Positions 42,703 through 54,466 of a DNA stretch of 64,000 nucleotides are shown here, piece after piece (the stretch's first letter is position 1; each line of letters opens with the position of its first letter). The translations under genes were made by a program, and so were the position numbers. The notes below the pieces were generated by a model. That model saw nothing but the letters and a program-made list of their open reading frames with translations, did no database searches and was not told the DNA's origin. Where the stretch lies: positions 62,001 to 126,000 of the forward strand of contig DASZUU010000051.1 in NCBI GenBank assembly GCA_035547425.1, written 5' to 3'. The stretch is from Alloacidobacterium sp035547425 (lineage in GTDB: Bacteria > Acidobacteriota > Terriglobia > Terriglobales > Acidobacteriaceae).

Positions 42703-43302
42703 TTGTCACGTTTTGCAGAACCCATGGCGCGGCTCATTGAAGAGTTGCGCAAGCTTCCCGGCATCGGCTCCAAGAACGCGCAGCGGCTGGCCTTTCACAT
42801 CCTTCGCTCCAGCGGCGAAGATGCCGACGCCCTGGCTGACGCCATTCGCAACCTGAAAGCCAAGTTGCAGCTTTGTTCCAACTGCAACAACATCACCGAT
42901 ACTGATCCATGCGTCTACTGCGCCAGCCCCACGCGCAATCAACGGCTGGTCTGTGTCATCGAAGAGCCCACCAATATCGCCACCATCGAGAAAACCCGCA
43001 CTTATAACGGCGTCTTTCATGTGCTGCATGGGACACTTTCCCCGCTCCACGGCGTCGGCCCCGAGCATCTCCGCACCGGCAACCTGCTGGCGCGTGTTGC
43101 CCGCGGCGAGGTAGACGAAGTGATTCTGGCTACCTCGCCTACGCTCGAAGGCGAGGCTACGGCCACTTTTCTGGCGGAAATGCTGCGACCGGAATCGGTT
43201 CGCGTTACCCGCATCGCCACCGGCGTGCCGGCAGGCAGCGACATCGAATACGTCGATGAGGTCACGATGTCCCGCGCCTTAGAGGGCCGCCGGGACATCT
43301 AA
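42703..43302 (+). CDS. recR: Recombination mediator protein RecR
   Basis: A TTG start at 42703 with GGAGAGG about 8 nt upstream gives 199 aa. The helix-hairpin-helix LPGIGSKNAQRLAFHIL, a four-Cys zinc finger (CSNCNNITDTDPCVYC) and Toprim domain (VCVIEEPTNIATIEKT, ATSPTLEGEAT) are all present. RecR with RecO and RecF loads RecA at single-strand gaps. Its distance from ybaB is increased by the island and pseudogene. Confidence 0.95.
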   Translation: MSRFAEPMARLIEELRKLPGIGSKNAQRLAFHILRSSGEDADALADAIRNLKAKLQLCSNCNNITDTDPCVYCASPTRNQRLVCVIEEPTNIATIEKTRTYNGVFHVLHGTLSPLHGVGPEHLRTGNLLARVARGEVDEVILATSPTLEGEATATFLAEMLRPESVRVTRIATGVPAGSDIEYVDEVTMSRALEGRRDI

Positions 43303-43305
43303 GCG

Positions 43306-44061
43306 CTACGGAGTCTCGCCGGGAAATGGCGCCGTCTGGGCATTCAGAATCTGCAGCACTTGCGCCTTCACTCCGTCATAAACCGGCTTGCCGGAGAACA
43401 TGCGGTAGTCCACATGCGACTCTCCCCCGTCGCCTACCACCTGGAACTGCCGTTCTCCATCCGCTGCCTGCTGGGGGTGGGCCTGCTCCCATGACTTCTC
43501 GTCAAAATCATTGCTCTCGGCGCTGATCGTCCAGACTCGCTTGCCGTCGCGGTTACGGATCAGAAATCGATAATAGATGTGGAATTTTCCCAGCGGTTGG
43601 AAGTATTCAACGGCTTCAATGCGATATTGCTTCACCGGAAACATATCCACGAGAAAACCGTTCGATTGCATCGCATCCGGTGCTTTGGGATCGGCATGCA
43701 GCTTGCGCAATATCTCACGCTCAGCATTGCGTTCTGTAGTTTGGCCGGTGAGCGCATAGGCCACGACCAGCGTGGTATGGACCTTCCAGTTATTCGGATC
43801 GAGCTGCCGCGCCTTCTCTGCATACTGCACCGCAAGATGGCCATTGTATAAATCCAAGGCAGCCCCGGCGGCATAAAGATTGGCAGCAACATCATCAGGA
43901 TTCGCCTGCAGATATTGCTGAAAGGTAGCCAGGGCCTGTTGCGGCTGATGATTTTTCAACTCTTCAAGCCCCTGCTGTACCGTGGCCTGCGGCGCCGGCG
44001 CGCTCTGTCCAAAGCTGTAAAACGAAATCATGGTTGCGAGAACAACACCGTGCAATTTCAT
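43306..44061 (-). CDS. Exported TPR-domain protein
   Basis: A 251-aa protein has a signal peptide (MKLHGVVLATMISFYSFGQ), two or three TPR units (residues 25-130; ALATFQQYLQANPDDVAANLY) and a C-terminal beta domain (FHIYYRFLIRNRDGKRVWTI). It is common in form among acidobacteria; function is unknown. It lies on the strand opposite to recR with only 3 nt between stops. Confidence 0.7.
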   Translation of the reverse strand: MKLHGVVLATMISFYSFGQSAPAPQATVQQGLEELKNHQPQQALATFQQYLQANPDDVAANLYAAGAALDLYNGHLAVQYAEKARQLDPNNWKVHTTLVVAYALTGQTTERNAEREILRKLHADPKAPDAMQSNGFLVDMFPVKQYRIEAVEYFQPLGKFHIYYRFLIRNRDGKRVWTISAESNDFDEKSWEQAHPQQAADGERQFQVVGDGGESHVDYRMFSGKPVYDGVKAQVLQILNAQTAPFPGETP

Positions 44062-44108
44062 GCGAATACGATGACTCCAGAAGCCAACCTTAGCATACGG
44101 TAAAAAGA

Positions 44109-44133
44109 GAAGCCCGACTTTCGTCGGGCTTTA
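44109..44133 (-). terminator. Terminator downstream of carB
   Basis: AAGCCCGAC / GTCGGGCTT form a 9-bp stem with loop TTTC. On the minus strand it is followed by CTCTTTTTA. Confidence 0.8.
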
Positions 44134-44149
44134 AGTATAGAGATACAGC

Positions 44150-47434
<3,285 letters not shown>

Positions 47435-47499
47435 CGTTTTACTCTCTGAATCTGAAATCTTGTGCTGCAAAGGCCACTTTGTGTGGCCGGATCTGTCTC

Positions 47500-47527
47500 A
47501 AAAAAATGGCGGGACTGAAAGCCCGCC
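47500..47527 (-). terminator. Terminator or attenuator between carA and carB
   Basis: On the minus strand GGCGGG...CCCGCC is followed by ATTTTTTT. A second small hairpin GGCCAC / GTGGCC lies next, at 47472-47488. This could make carB partly independent of carA, or regulate the ratio of subunits. Confidence 0.55.
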
Positions 47528-47530
47528 GCC

Positions 47531-48649
47531 TTACTTTTTAAAATCTTCCATCATCTTTCGGAAATCACGGAAGAGATAATGCGAGTCGTGCGGGCCGGGA
47601 CTGGCTTCCGGGTGATACTGCACGCTGAATAAAGGCAGCGTCTTATGTCGCAGGCCTTCCACCGTGTTGTCATTCAGGTTGACATGCGTCAACTCTATTT
47701 CTTCCTGATTGATAGAAGCTGCATCGACAGCATAATTGTGATTCTGGCTGGTGATTTCTACTTTACCGGTTTCGGTCTGCTGTACCGGATGATTGCCGCC
47801 GTGATGGCCGAATTTCAGCTTGAAGGTCTTGCCTCCCAGCGCTAATCCGATGAGCTGATGTCCCAGGCAAATTCCAAAAATCGGCTTCTTCCCTGCCAGG
47901 TCTTTAATTGTGTTCTGCGCATAGGTGAGCGGCTCGGGATCTCCAGGGCCATTCGACAAGAAAATGCCGTCGGGATTCAGCGCCAGCACATCTTCTGCGG
48001 AGGTTTGCGCCGGAACCACGGTCACCCTGCATCCCTCTTTCGAGAGCATGCGCAGAATGTTCTTCTTGATGCCGTAATCGTAAGCAACCACATGCAGGTC
48101 GGCAGGAGAAGGCTTCTCTTCGGGATTCAGCGGATCGATGTCCGGTTCCCACTCGTAGCGTGTCTTTGTTGTGACCACACTGGCAAGGTCAGTCCCATCC
48201 ATCTTGCGAATGGAACGGGCTTTTTGAACCAGTATTTCCGGATCACTTTCGATGGATGAGATAACGCCGCGCATCACGCCATGCGTGCGCAAGTGTCTTA
48301 CGAGAGCGCGCGTATCGATTCCGGAAATAACCGGAACATTAAAACGTTCCAGGTACTCATCGGCTACCTGCTGTGATCGCCAGTTGGAGCTGATTGGCGA
48401 AAATTCGCGGGTAACCAAACCTTCAATATAGGGCTTATTGGCTTCATTATCAGCAGAATTGGTGCCGTAATTGCCGATCTGAGGGTTGGTAAGAACGACG
48501 ATCTGGCCGGCGTAGGAGGGATCTGTGAAAATTTCCTGATAACCGGTTAACGATGTATTGAAAACAACTTCGCCGTAGCACTCGCCTTTGGCGCCGTAGC
48601 CCTCGCCGCGGAAGATGCGCCCGTCTTCGAGCGCAAGGATCGCCTGCAT
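47531..48649 (-). CDS. carA: Carbamoyl-phosphate synthase small subunit
   Basis: ATG at 48649 (MQAILALEDGRIFRG) gives 372 aa. This subunit hydrolyses glutamine and passes ammonia to CarB. The class I glutamine amidotransferase domain has the nucleophile in FGICLGHQLIGLALGG and the His-Glu pair in FSVQYHPEASPGP. The N-terminal domain (FNTSLTGYQEIFTDPSYAGQ) is typical. An upstream in-frame start adds eight residues and is unlikely. Confidence 0.97.
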   Translation of the reverse strand: MQAILALEDGRIFRGEGYGAKGECYGEVVFNTSLTGYQEIFTDPSYAGQIVVLTNPQIGNYGTNSADNEANKPYIEGLVTREFSPISSNWRSQQVADEYLERFNVPVISGIDTRALVRHLRTHGVMRGVISSIESDPEILVQKARSIRKMDGTDLASVVTTKTRYEWEPDIDPLNPEEKPSPADLHVVAYDYGIKKNILRMLSKEGCRVTVVPAQTSAEDVLALNPDGIFLSNGPGDPEPLTYAQNTIKDLAGKKPIFGICLGHQLIGLALGGKTFKLKFGHHGGNHPVQQTETGKVEITSQNHNYAVDAASINQEEIELTHVNLNDNTVEGLRHKTLPLFSVQYHPEASPGPHDSHYLFRDFRKMMEDFKK

Positions 48650-48753
48650 CGCTTCTCCATAGAGTGGATTCAATAGATTTTAGCAGAAAACGAGGCCTGA
48701 GCGGACGAAGGAACGGGCCCGGCATGTACATTTCGGAAATTTGATCAGATACT

Positions 48754-49305
48754 TTACCGAATCACGCCCATATTATCCGCAGGCCAGTAAATAAACGCTG
48801 CTTTGCCGTAGATCAGCTTACGTGTAACCGGCCCAAAATCGCGGCTGTCGCTTGAAATAGAACGATGATCGCCCATGACGAAGAACTGGCCTTGCGGGAT
48901 AACCATATCGGCCATGGAACGGCTGTCACGGAATTGTTTAGGGACATAGGGCTCATCAACTCGATGTCCATTGACGAAGACGCGTCCGTCATCGATGCGA
49001 ATGTTATCGCCCGGCAGTGCAATCACGCGTTTGATATAGCTTTTGGTCGTATCGCGGGGATAGTAAAAGACGACGACATCGCCGCGCGAGATTTTTTCAA
49101 AGTTATATGCAAATTTGTTGACGAAAAGACGGTCCTGGTCGCGCAACTCAGGCTGCATGCTGGTGCCTTCAACCTTTACCGGCTGATAGAGGAAGGTGAT
49201 GATAAAAAACGACGCCATCACCGAAATGATGAAATCGCGCACCCACAATTGAAGATGAGTGCGCGATTTATTTTTTTCTTCTTTCAGATACTTTTCTTCG
49301 TTCAT
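48754..49305 (-). CDS. lepB: Signal peptidase I
   Basis: The 183-aa membrane protease removes signal peptides from exported proteins. One TM helix (residues 24-40) precedes catalytic Ser49 in GTSMQP, and Lys92 in YIKRVIALPGD completes the Ser-Lys dyad; the box MGDHRSISSDSRDFG follows. At 183 aa it is of the short Gram-positive-like form. It lies in a minus-strand row between carA and the glycine-zipper gene. Confidence 0.95.
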   Translation of the reverse strand: MNEEKYLKEEKNKSRTHLQLWVRDFIISVMASFFIITFLYQPVKVEGTSMQPELRDQDRLFVNKFAYNFEKISRGDVVVFYYPRDTTKSYIKRVIALPGDNIRIDDGRVFVNGHRVDEPYVPKQFRDSRSMADMVIPQGQFFVMGDHRSISSDSRDFGPVTRKLIYGKAAFIYWPADNMGVIR

Positions 49306-49316
49306 CCACTCTTCTT

Positions 49317-50156
49317 TTACAAGCAGCCGAGCCCGCCCAGTGGGCAGAGCACATTCGACTTTGGTTTTGTCATGGGCTGCTGTGCGGAAGGCACAATTGC
49401 TGCCTGTCCTGCCACAGCGGGACCCGTCAGGTTTGCCTGCGTAATGGTCAACGGCCTCTGCAGCACCATCTCCACAGTTTGCCCCGCGTTGAGAATTACG
49501 TCGTCACCCCGAGTGAATAAGGTATACAGCAGCCCTGCGGCTCCGCCAGCCAGAGCACCATATCCTGCCCCTGCGCCAGGACTGCCGGAAACTCCCCCGG
49601 CAATACTGCCGATGCTCGCGCCCGTCATGGCGCCTGTGGCAACAGTTCCGGCATCCTTGCCTTTATTGCCTGCCTGCTGGATCGATCCCTCATCCTTCAC
49701 TCGCGGTCCGGCAGATCCCGGCAAATTATCGACAACACCGGGAATGCTAACGACCGAACCATTTGGAAAAATCATTGAGGTAAAGTGCATGCGGACCGCC
49801 GCGCGCCCTTTCACGCGCCCGGGACGCGTGACCTGGTCAATGACACCCTGCACATAGACTCCGGCAGGAATAGCAACCTGCCCATTGGTTACGACCGGAA
49901 AAGTGGATGAAAGATATACACCATCACCCGGACGGGCCGTCTTGGTATTTACGGCTGAGCGAAGCTCGAGAAGGACCTTCGTTCCTGCTGGAACATCCAT
50001 TGTTTTCGATGTCCATGTTGACGCTGCAATATTGGCCTGCTGCGCCGAATTTGCATCGTTCGCCTGCTGAGCCATGATAGTGCCAGTCATCAGCACCCCC
50101 GTCGCAACTGCAATCATTGACGGAGCCATCCAGAATTGTTTCGACTTGCGCATCAT
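49317..50156 (-). CDS. Exported protein with beta domain and glycine-zipper segment
   Basis: ATG at 50156 has AAGGGGAG upstream; the longer reading begins with that site and is rejected. The 279-aa product has a signal peptide (cleavage near TIMAQQ), a beta-rich domain with PAGTKVLLELRSAVNTKTA and GQVAIPAGVYVQGVI, then a Gly/Ala zipper (GAMTGASIGSIAGGVSG), and a C-terminal Cys pair. The beta part resembles TrbI/VirB10-like or SH3-like cell-envelope domains. An envelope-associated role is inferred; no enzyme motif is seen. Confidence 0.68.
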   Translation of the reverse strand: MMRKSKQFWMAPSMIAVATGVLMTGTIMAQQANDANSAQQANIAASTWTSKTMDVPAGTKVLLELRSAVNTKTARPGDGVYLSSTFPVVTNGQVAIPAGVYVQGVIDQVTRPGRVKGRAAVRMHFTSMIFPNGSVVSIPGVVDNLPGSAGPRVKDEGSIQQAGNKGKDAGTVATGAMTGASIGSIAGGVSGSPGAGAGYGALAGGAAGLLYTLFTRGDDVILNAGQTVEMVLQRPLTITQANLTGPAVAGQAAIVPSAQQPMTKPKSNVLCPLGGLGCL

Positions 50157-50343
50157 TTCTCCCCTTTTCACTCGCTACTCGCAAAGTGCATGTTTCAATC
50201 TCCGCGCCGGACTATAGCGGATCGATGCAAACGTGGGGAAGGTTGATGCCGTCGTGCCGCTTGCAGCGTATAACCGGAATCCGGGCACAGATCCTCCAGG
50301 ACCTGTCTACTATTGTAGACGGTAGCCCGCAATAATTTGTTAG

Positions 50344-51276
50344 TTATTGCCAACGGTCGATGATTACCTTGGCCAGTTTCGCCATCAGCACTTCCGCTGC
50401 ATTGTCCGGGGTCCAGCTTTGGTCCTGGTTACCATAGGTAAACATCGAGATGACAACCGGGCCATTCTTGGCGAACACGACTCCAACATCATTTCTGACC
50501 TGATTAAGCGCTCCCGTCTTATTTGCAATATTTGATTCGCCTTCGGTCGAATCCAGTGTTTCCAGGTAACGCGGAATGCTGTTGCGATAAAACTGGTTAC
50601 GCAACATATGCATCGCTGCCGAACAGAGCTTTTCATCATCAGCTGTCGGCTTGGCATTAACTCCGGGCGCGTTTAGATTGCATGTGGCAAAGCGCTCCAT
50701 TACTTCGGCCATTTCCCGCGCAGTCGTTTTTCCTAATCCGAATTGGGGCTGGTCTGCCGGCATAGGGCCTACAGGCGGCAACGATACCTTCTTGTAAAGC
50801 CATGTATCCTTCAGCCCAAGCCACTGAATACGATCATCGATCTTTTTGATCCCGAGGTGATCAATTGCCAGGTTCGTCGCAGTATTGTCGCTGACGATCA
50901 CCATCATGGTCAGCACATCCTTTAAAGTCAGCGTTTGCGGCGCATCAAAAAACATCAATACACCCGAGCCTTCCACCTGGTTTTTCTTTGTCAGGACCAG
51001 TTTGTCATCGAAATGCGCTTTGCCTTCCTGAATCTGTTTTAACGCCTCAAAAAGAACAGTCAGCTTGATTACGGAAGCCGTCGGCACAGCAGTATCGGGG
51101 TTAATGGCAACAACTTTACCGCTTTTCAGGTCATGGGCGAAGAGCGTGACCTGCCCTTGATGCGTGCCTGCCAGCGCTTTCAGCTGTGTTTCGAGAGCCG
51201 TATCTTGCTGAGCGTGCAGTGTACAAATAAAAATTGCCGTCAGAAAGACTGCGTTCAATATCCGTAGTCTGATCAT
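50344..51276 (-). CDS. Class A beta-lactamase-fold serine hydrolase (Glu166 not evident)
   Basis: The 310-aa exported protein has a signal peptide (cleavage after LHAQ), the SxxK motif SVIK (S68, K71), SDN and KTG in correct order and spacing, so it acts on beta-lactam-like or D-Ala-D-Ala-like bonds by an acyl-serine. The ExxLN omega-loop box that carries Glu166 for deacylation is not seen before the KTTAREM block. It may therefore be a penicillin-binding-like hydrolase or weak lactamase. It is divergent from a class C-type hydrolase gene. Confidence 0.78.
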   Translation of the reverse strand: MIRLRILNAVFLTAIFICTLHAQQDTALETQLKALAGTHQGQVTLFAHDLKSGKVVAINPDTAVPTASVIKLTVLFEALKQIQEGKAHFDDKLVLTKKNQVEGSGVLMFFDAPQTLTLKDVLTMMVIVSDNTATNLAIDHLGIKKIDDRIQWLGLKDTWLYKKVSLPPVGPMPADQPQFGLGKTTAREMAEVMERFATCNLNAPGVNAKPTADDEKLCSAAMHMLRNQFYRNSIPRYLETLDSTEGESNIANKTGALNQVRNDVGVVFAKNGPVVISMFTYGNQDQSWTPDNAAEVLMAKLAKVIIDRWQ

Positions 51277-51315
51277 AATTTCGCTTACTATAGCTGCACA
51301 CGGTCAGGATTTGCT

Positions 51316-52422
51316 ATGAATTTGCTGCTTTCTATTTCAAATCAACGCTCACGCTTTAGCGCGGCACGCGCCGTTCTTGAGCAAGCTGTCATGGAGCATG
51401 CTTTTCCCGGGGCAGCCTATGGCGTCCTGCTCGATGGAAATATCGTATTGCTGGATTCGATAGGAAATTTTACGTACGAAAGTGACTCGGCAGCAGTAAC
51501 TCCGGAAACAATTTACGATCTCGCCAGTGTAACCAAAGTTTTTGCTACAACTTCGGCTGCAATGCTGCTTTTTGACCGCAGCATCCTTGATCTTGACACC
51601 CCGGTAGGCGAAATCCTTCCCGGTTTTGTTGTTGGAAACGAACATGCAGCTGAGCGAGCGCACGTTACGATGCGGATGCTCCTCGCCCACGCATCGGGGC
51701 TGCCCGCATATGCGCGTCTCTTCGAGCAGCACAGCTCGGCCAATGCTCTGCTGCGTGCCTGTCTCCAGATGCCTCTGGAGGCTCCGCCCGGTACACGGGC
51801 AGACTACTCGGATCTCGGCTTTATCCTTTTAGGCAAGGCACTGGAAGTTTTATCAGGCGATCATCTGGCGCGCTTTTGTCACAGGGAAATTTTTACGCCG
51901 CTGGGGTTGAGCAACACATATTTTGGCCCCCCGCCCTCACTTCGCACGCAAATTCCTCCTACCGTGAACGATATCGAATTTCGTAAACGCATCATCCAGG
52001 GTGAAGTTCACGATGAGAATGCTTCGGTATTAGGCGGTTGTTCCGGCCACGCCGGGCTTTTCTCCAATGTTCCTGATGTGTTGACGTTTGCAGATTGCAT
52101 TCTGGCAGGCGGTCTTACCAGAACCGGCTATCAGCTTTTCCAGCCATCCACTGTGCGGCTTTTTGCAACGCGACAAACCGAGCCGGACGGAACATCGCGC
52201 GCCCTGGGGTGGGATACGCCGACCGAGCCATCGTCATCCGGAAAATTTTTCGGCCCTTCTTCGATCGGGCACCTCGGCTATACCGGCACGTCTCTGTGGA
52301 TTGACCCAGGTCGTAAGCTGGCAGTGGTGCTGCTCACAAACCGCACATGGCCGGACCGCGCAAGCAAATTGATTCAACAAGCGCGTCCGGCATTCCACGA
52401 CGCGATCTCTGCTGAGCTATAA
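51316..52422 (+). CDS. Serine hydrolase of the class C beta-lactamase / esterase family
   Basis: The 368-aa product of the PF00144 family has SxxK as ASVTK (near residue 72), the Tyr motif YSDLG, and the third box HLGYTGTS. No clear signal peptide is visible, so it may be cytoplasmic. Members act as D,D-peptidases, esterases or beta-lactamases. Linkage to murQ suggests peptidoglycan recycling, like the anhMurNAc/peptide-related hydrolases beside murQ in other bacteria. Confidence 0.82.
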   Translation: MNLLLSISNQRSRFSAARAVLEQAVMEHAFPGAAYGVLLDGNIVLLDSIGNFTYESDSAAVTPETIYDLASVTKVFATTSAAMLLFDRSILDLDTPVGEILPGFVVGNEHAAERAHVTMRMLLAHASGLPAYARLFEQHSSANALLRACLQMPLEAPPGTRADYSDLGFILLGKALEVLSGDHLARFCHREIFTPLGLSNTYFGPPPSLRTQIPPTVNDIEFRKRIIQGEVHDENASVLGGCSGHAGLFSNVPDVLTFADCILAGGLTRTGYQLFQPSTVRLFATRQTEPDGTSRALGWDTPTEPSSSGKFFGPSSIGHLGYTGTSLWIDPGRKLAVVLLTNRTWPDRASKLIQQARPAFHDAISAEL

Positions 52423-52542
52423 AAAATATTTGGGCTGGATGAAAATGGAACAACATTTTCTCTTCGTCGAAAATCGCGTTCTTAATGCCTCATTAGCGCT
52501 ACAATGGAGTGCAAGCATCTTTACCCGGACTAAAGCATACCA

Positions 52543-53532
52543 ATGGCCACGATCACCACTGCTCCACCTGCTGAAACGCAGCGCACCGCCAATGGACAGG
52601 CTTCCATAACGCCCAGCCATACCACGAATCTTCACGAACTGATCACCGAAAGCTCAAACGAGGCATCCCAGGGCTTTGATACAAAATCAGCGCTTGAAAT
52701 TGCGCGCATTATCAACCATGAAGATGCGAAAGTTGCAGCGGCAGTCAAGAAAGCGCTTCCGGAAATTGCACTGGTTATTGATTCCGTTGCCCGCAGCCTT
52801 CGAGATGGTGGACGGCTGATTTATGTAGGCGCAGGTTCAAGCGGACGCATTGCTGCTCTCGATTCATGCGAGTGTCCCCCCTACTTTTCAAACGCGCCGC
52901 AACAGATTCAATACATCATGGCGGGCGGTCCCAAGGCACTTGCTTCGCCAGTCGAAGTCAATGAGGACTCCGAAGAGCTCGGTCAGCGCGATATCGCCCG
53001 GCGCCGTCCAACGCGTAAAGATGTAGTCCTTGGTCTTTCGGCTAGTGGACGCACTCCTTATGTCGTTGCAGCCGTCGCCTATGCTCGCGCCCGCGGAGCA
53101 AAAACAGCCTGCATTACCTGCAACCAGAACAGCCCTCTGGCGCACGCTGCGGACACGGCCATCATTGCTGAGGTGGGACCTGAAGTTATCTCCGGGTCGA
53201 CCCGCATGAAGGCTGCCACTGCGCAAAAGATGATCACGAACATGATCACGACCGGCGCCATGACCCGACTCGGCTATGTGTACGAAAACCTGATGGTCAA
53301 CGTTCACATGCAGAACTCGAAGCTGGTAGAGCGCGGAATTGCCATTCTGATGCGCGCCTGCAATATCGATCGTGAAACAGCTGTGCGAACGATCAAATCA
53401 GCCGGCCGCAGCGTTCCGGTGGCTCTGGTTATGTTGAAAGCCAATGTCGATAAGCCTGAAGCCGTGCGCCGCCTTGCCCAATCTGACGGCAACGTACGCA
53501 GAGCGATTGAAGATTCTGTGATGGATCTATAA
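52543..53532 (+). CDS. murQ: N-acetylmuramic acid 6-phosphate etherase
   Basis: This 329-aa SIS-domain enzyme cleaves the lactyl ether of MurNAc-6-phosphate to give GlcNAc-6-phosphate and lactate in cell-wall recycling. Family blocks are LITESSNEAS, the sugar-binding GAGSSGRIAALDSCECPP, GLSASGRTPYVVAA, EVGPEVISGSTRMKAATA and NVHMQNSKLVERG. The catalytic Glu/acid loop is present. A weak inverted repeat GAAAATG / CATTTTC (52441-52460) lies between it and the upstream hydrolase. Confidence 0.96.
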   Translation: MATITTAPPAETQRTANGQASITPSHTTNLHELITESSNEASQGFDTKSALEIARIINHEDAKVAAAVKKALPEIALVIDSVARSLRDGGRLIYVGAGSSGRIAALDSCECPPYFSNAPQQIQYIMAGGPKALASPVEVNEDSEELGQRDIARRRPTRKDVVLGLSASGRTPYVVAAVAYARARGAKTACITCNQNSPLAHAADTAIIAEVGPEVISGSTRMKAATAQKMITNMITTGAMTRLGYVYENLMVNVHMQNSKLVERGIAILMRACNIDRETAVRTIKSAGRSVPVALVMLKANVDKPEAVRRLAQSDGNVRRAIEDSVMDL

Positions 53533-53552
53533 ACGAGCCATTATTCTTAATC

Positions 53553-53580
53553 AAAAAAGCGCCCTTTCGGGCGCTTTTTA
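53553..53580 (+). terminator. Terminator after murQ
   Basis: A stem AAAAAAGCGCCC / GGGCGCTTTTTA with loop TTTC, strong and symmetrical. Confidence 0.9.
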
Positions 53581-53704
53581 TTTATTACTGAAAAAGTAGT
53601 TGTCTTTAAAGAGGCACACGTCAAGAGCCTGCCCTGAGTGAAATCAAAAGATGCCGCAACCTCTGCTAATGCTTATGGCTTTAGCTGCCGAGGAATGTTT
53701 TTTA

Positions 53705-53732
53705 TTCACCAGTAATTCAAGTCGATTATAAT
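53705..53732 (+). promoter_or_regulatory. Promoter of the AbrB-Doc operon
   Basis: TTCACC, a 16-nt spacer and a perfect TATAAT, 27 nt before the antitoxin start, with AAGGGAGG as ribosome-binding site. Confidence 0.6.
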
Positions 53733-53759
53733 AACAATAAGTACAAGGGAGGTTGGGAG

Positions 53760-53987
53760 ATGAGTGCCGTTGTAAAAATTACAACCGTGGGCAGTTCGGC
53801 AGGGATTGTGCTGCCTAAAGAAATACTGGCTAAACTCCGCGTAGAAAAAGGGGATTCCCTTTATATTACCGAAACGCCTCAAGGCATCCAGCTCACTCCA
53901 TATGACGAAGAATTTGATCGTCAGATTGAAATTGGCGCAAAAGTTATGCGGAAATATCGCGATGCTTTACGCAAATTAGCTGAGTAA
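53760..53987 (+). CDS. AbrB/MazE-type antitoxin
   Basis: A 75-aa protein begins with the swapped-hairpin DNA-binding domain typical of AbrB/SpoVT (KITTVGSSAGIVLPKEILAKL) and ends with a charged helix that would wrap the toxin. It is expected to bind its own promoter and neutralise the Doc toxin encoded 2 nt downstream. The pairing with Doc, not MazF, is found from context; the usual Doc partner is Phd. Confidence 0.85.
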   Translation: MSAVVKITTVGSSAGIVLPKEILAKLRVEKGDSLYITETPQGIQLTPYDEEFDRQIEIGAKVMRKYRDALRKLAE

Positions 53988-53989
53988 CG

Positions 53990-54382
53990 ATGCCCATTTG
54001 GATTGAAAAGCGCGTAGTTCTTGCATATCACGATATGCAGTTGGCAGAGCATGGCGGTTCGAGCGGTGTCCGCGATGAAGGCTTGCTGGAATCCTCGATG
54101 GCACGCCCACAAAACATCGCTGCATATTCGGATACTGCTCCCACGCTTTACAAATTTGCCGCCGCTTATGCCTTCGGTATTGTTCGAAATCATCCATTCG
54201 TAGATGGTAATAAGCGCACCGCTTTAGTGGTTTCCTTAGCATTCTTGGCAAGAAATGGCATTGTATTCCAGGCAGATCAGCAAGAGACTTATTTGGTTTT
54301 TTACGATCTGGCAGCAGGCAATCTAGGCGAAGAAGAACTGGCGGCCTGGCTTGAGAAAAATTCAGCTCCGATTGAGGAATAG
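53990..54382 (+). CDS. doc: Doc-family toxin (Fic fold)
   Basis: The 130-aa product has the Fic/Doc motif HPFVDGNKRTAL (H68) and the N-terminal EGLLESSMARPQN block of death-on-curing proteins. Doc kinases phosphorylate elongation factor Tu and stop translation. The canonical Doc has DANKR; here a Gly replaces the Ala, giving DGNKR as in AMP-transferring Fic proteins, so the reaction (phosphorylation or AMPylation) cannot be set by eye. It forms an operon with the antitoxin. Confidence 0.9.
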   Translation: MPIWIEKRVVLAYHDMQLAEHGGSSGVRDEGLLESSMARPQNIAAYSDTAPTLYKFAAAYAFGIVRNHPFVDGNKRTALVVSLAFLARNGIVFQADQQETYLVFYDLAAGNLGEEELAAWLEKNSAPIEE

Positions 54383-54466
54383 TGTGTACCTCCCCTGATA
54401 CGGGCACCCCTCTTCTCTGCACAGGCAATCCGTTTACACTAACTCCAGCAGGAGCATTCACGGCAC

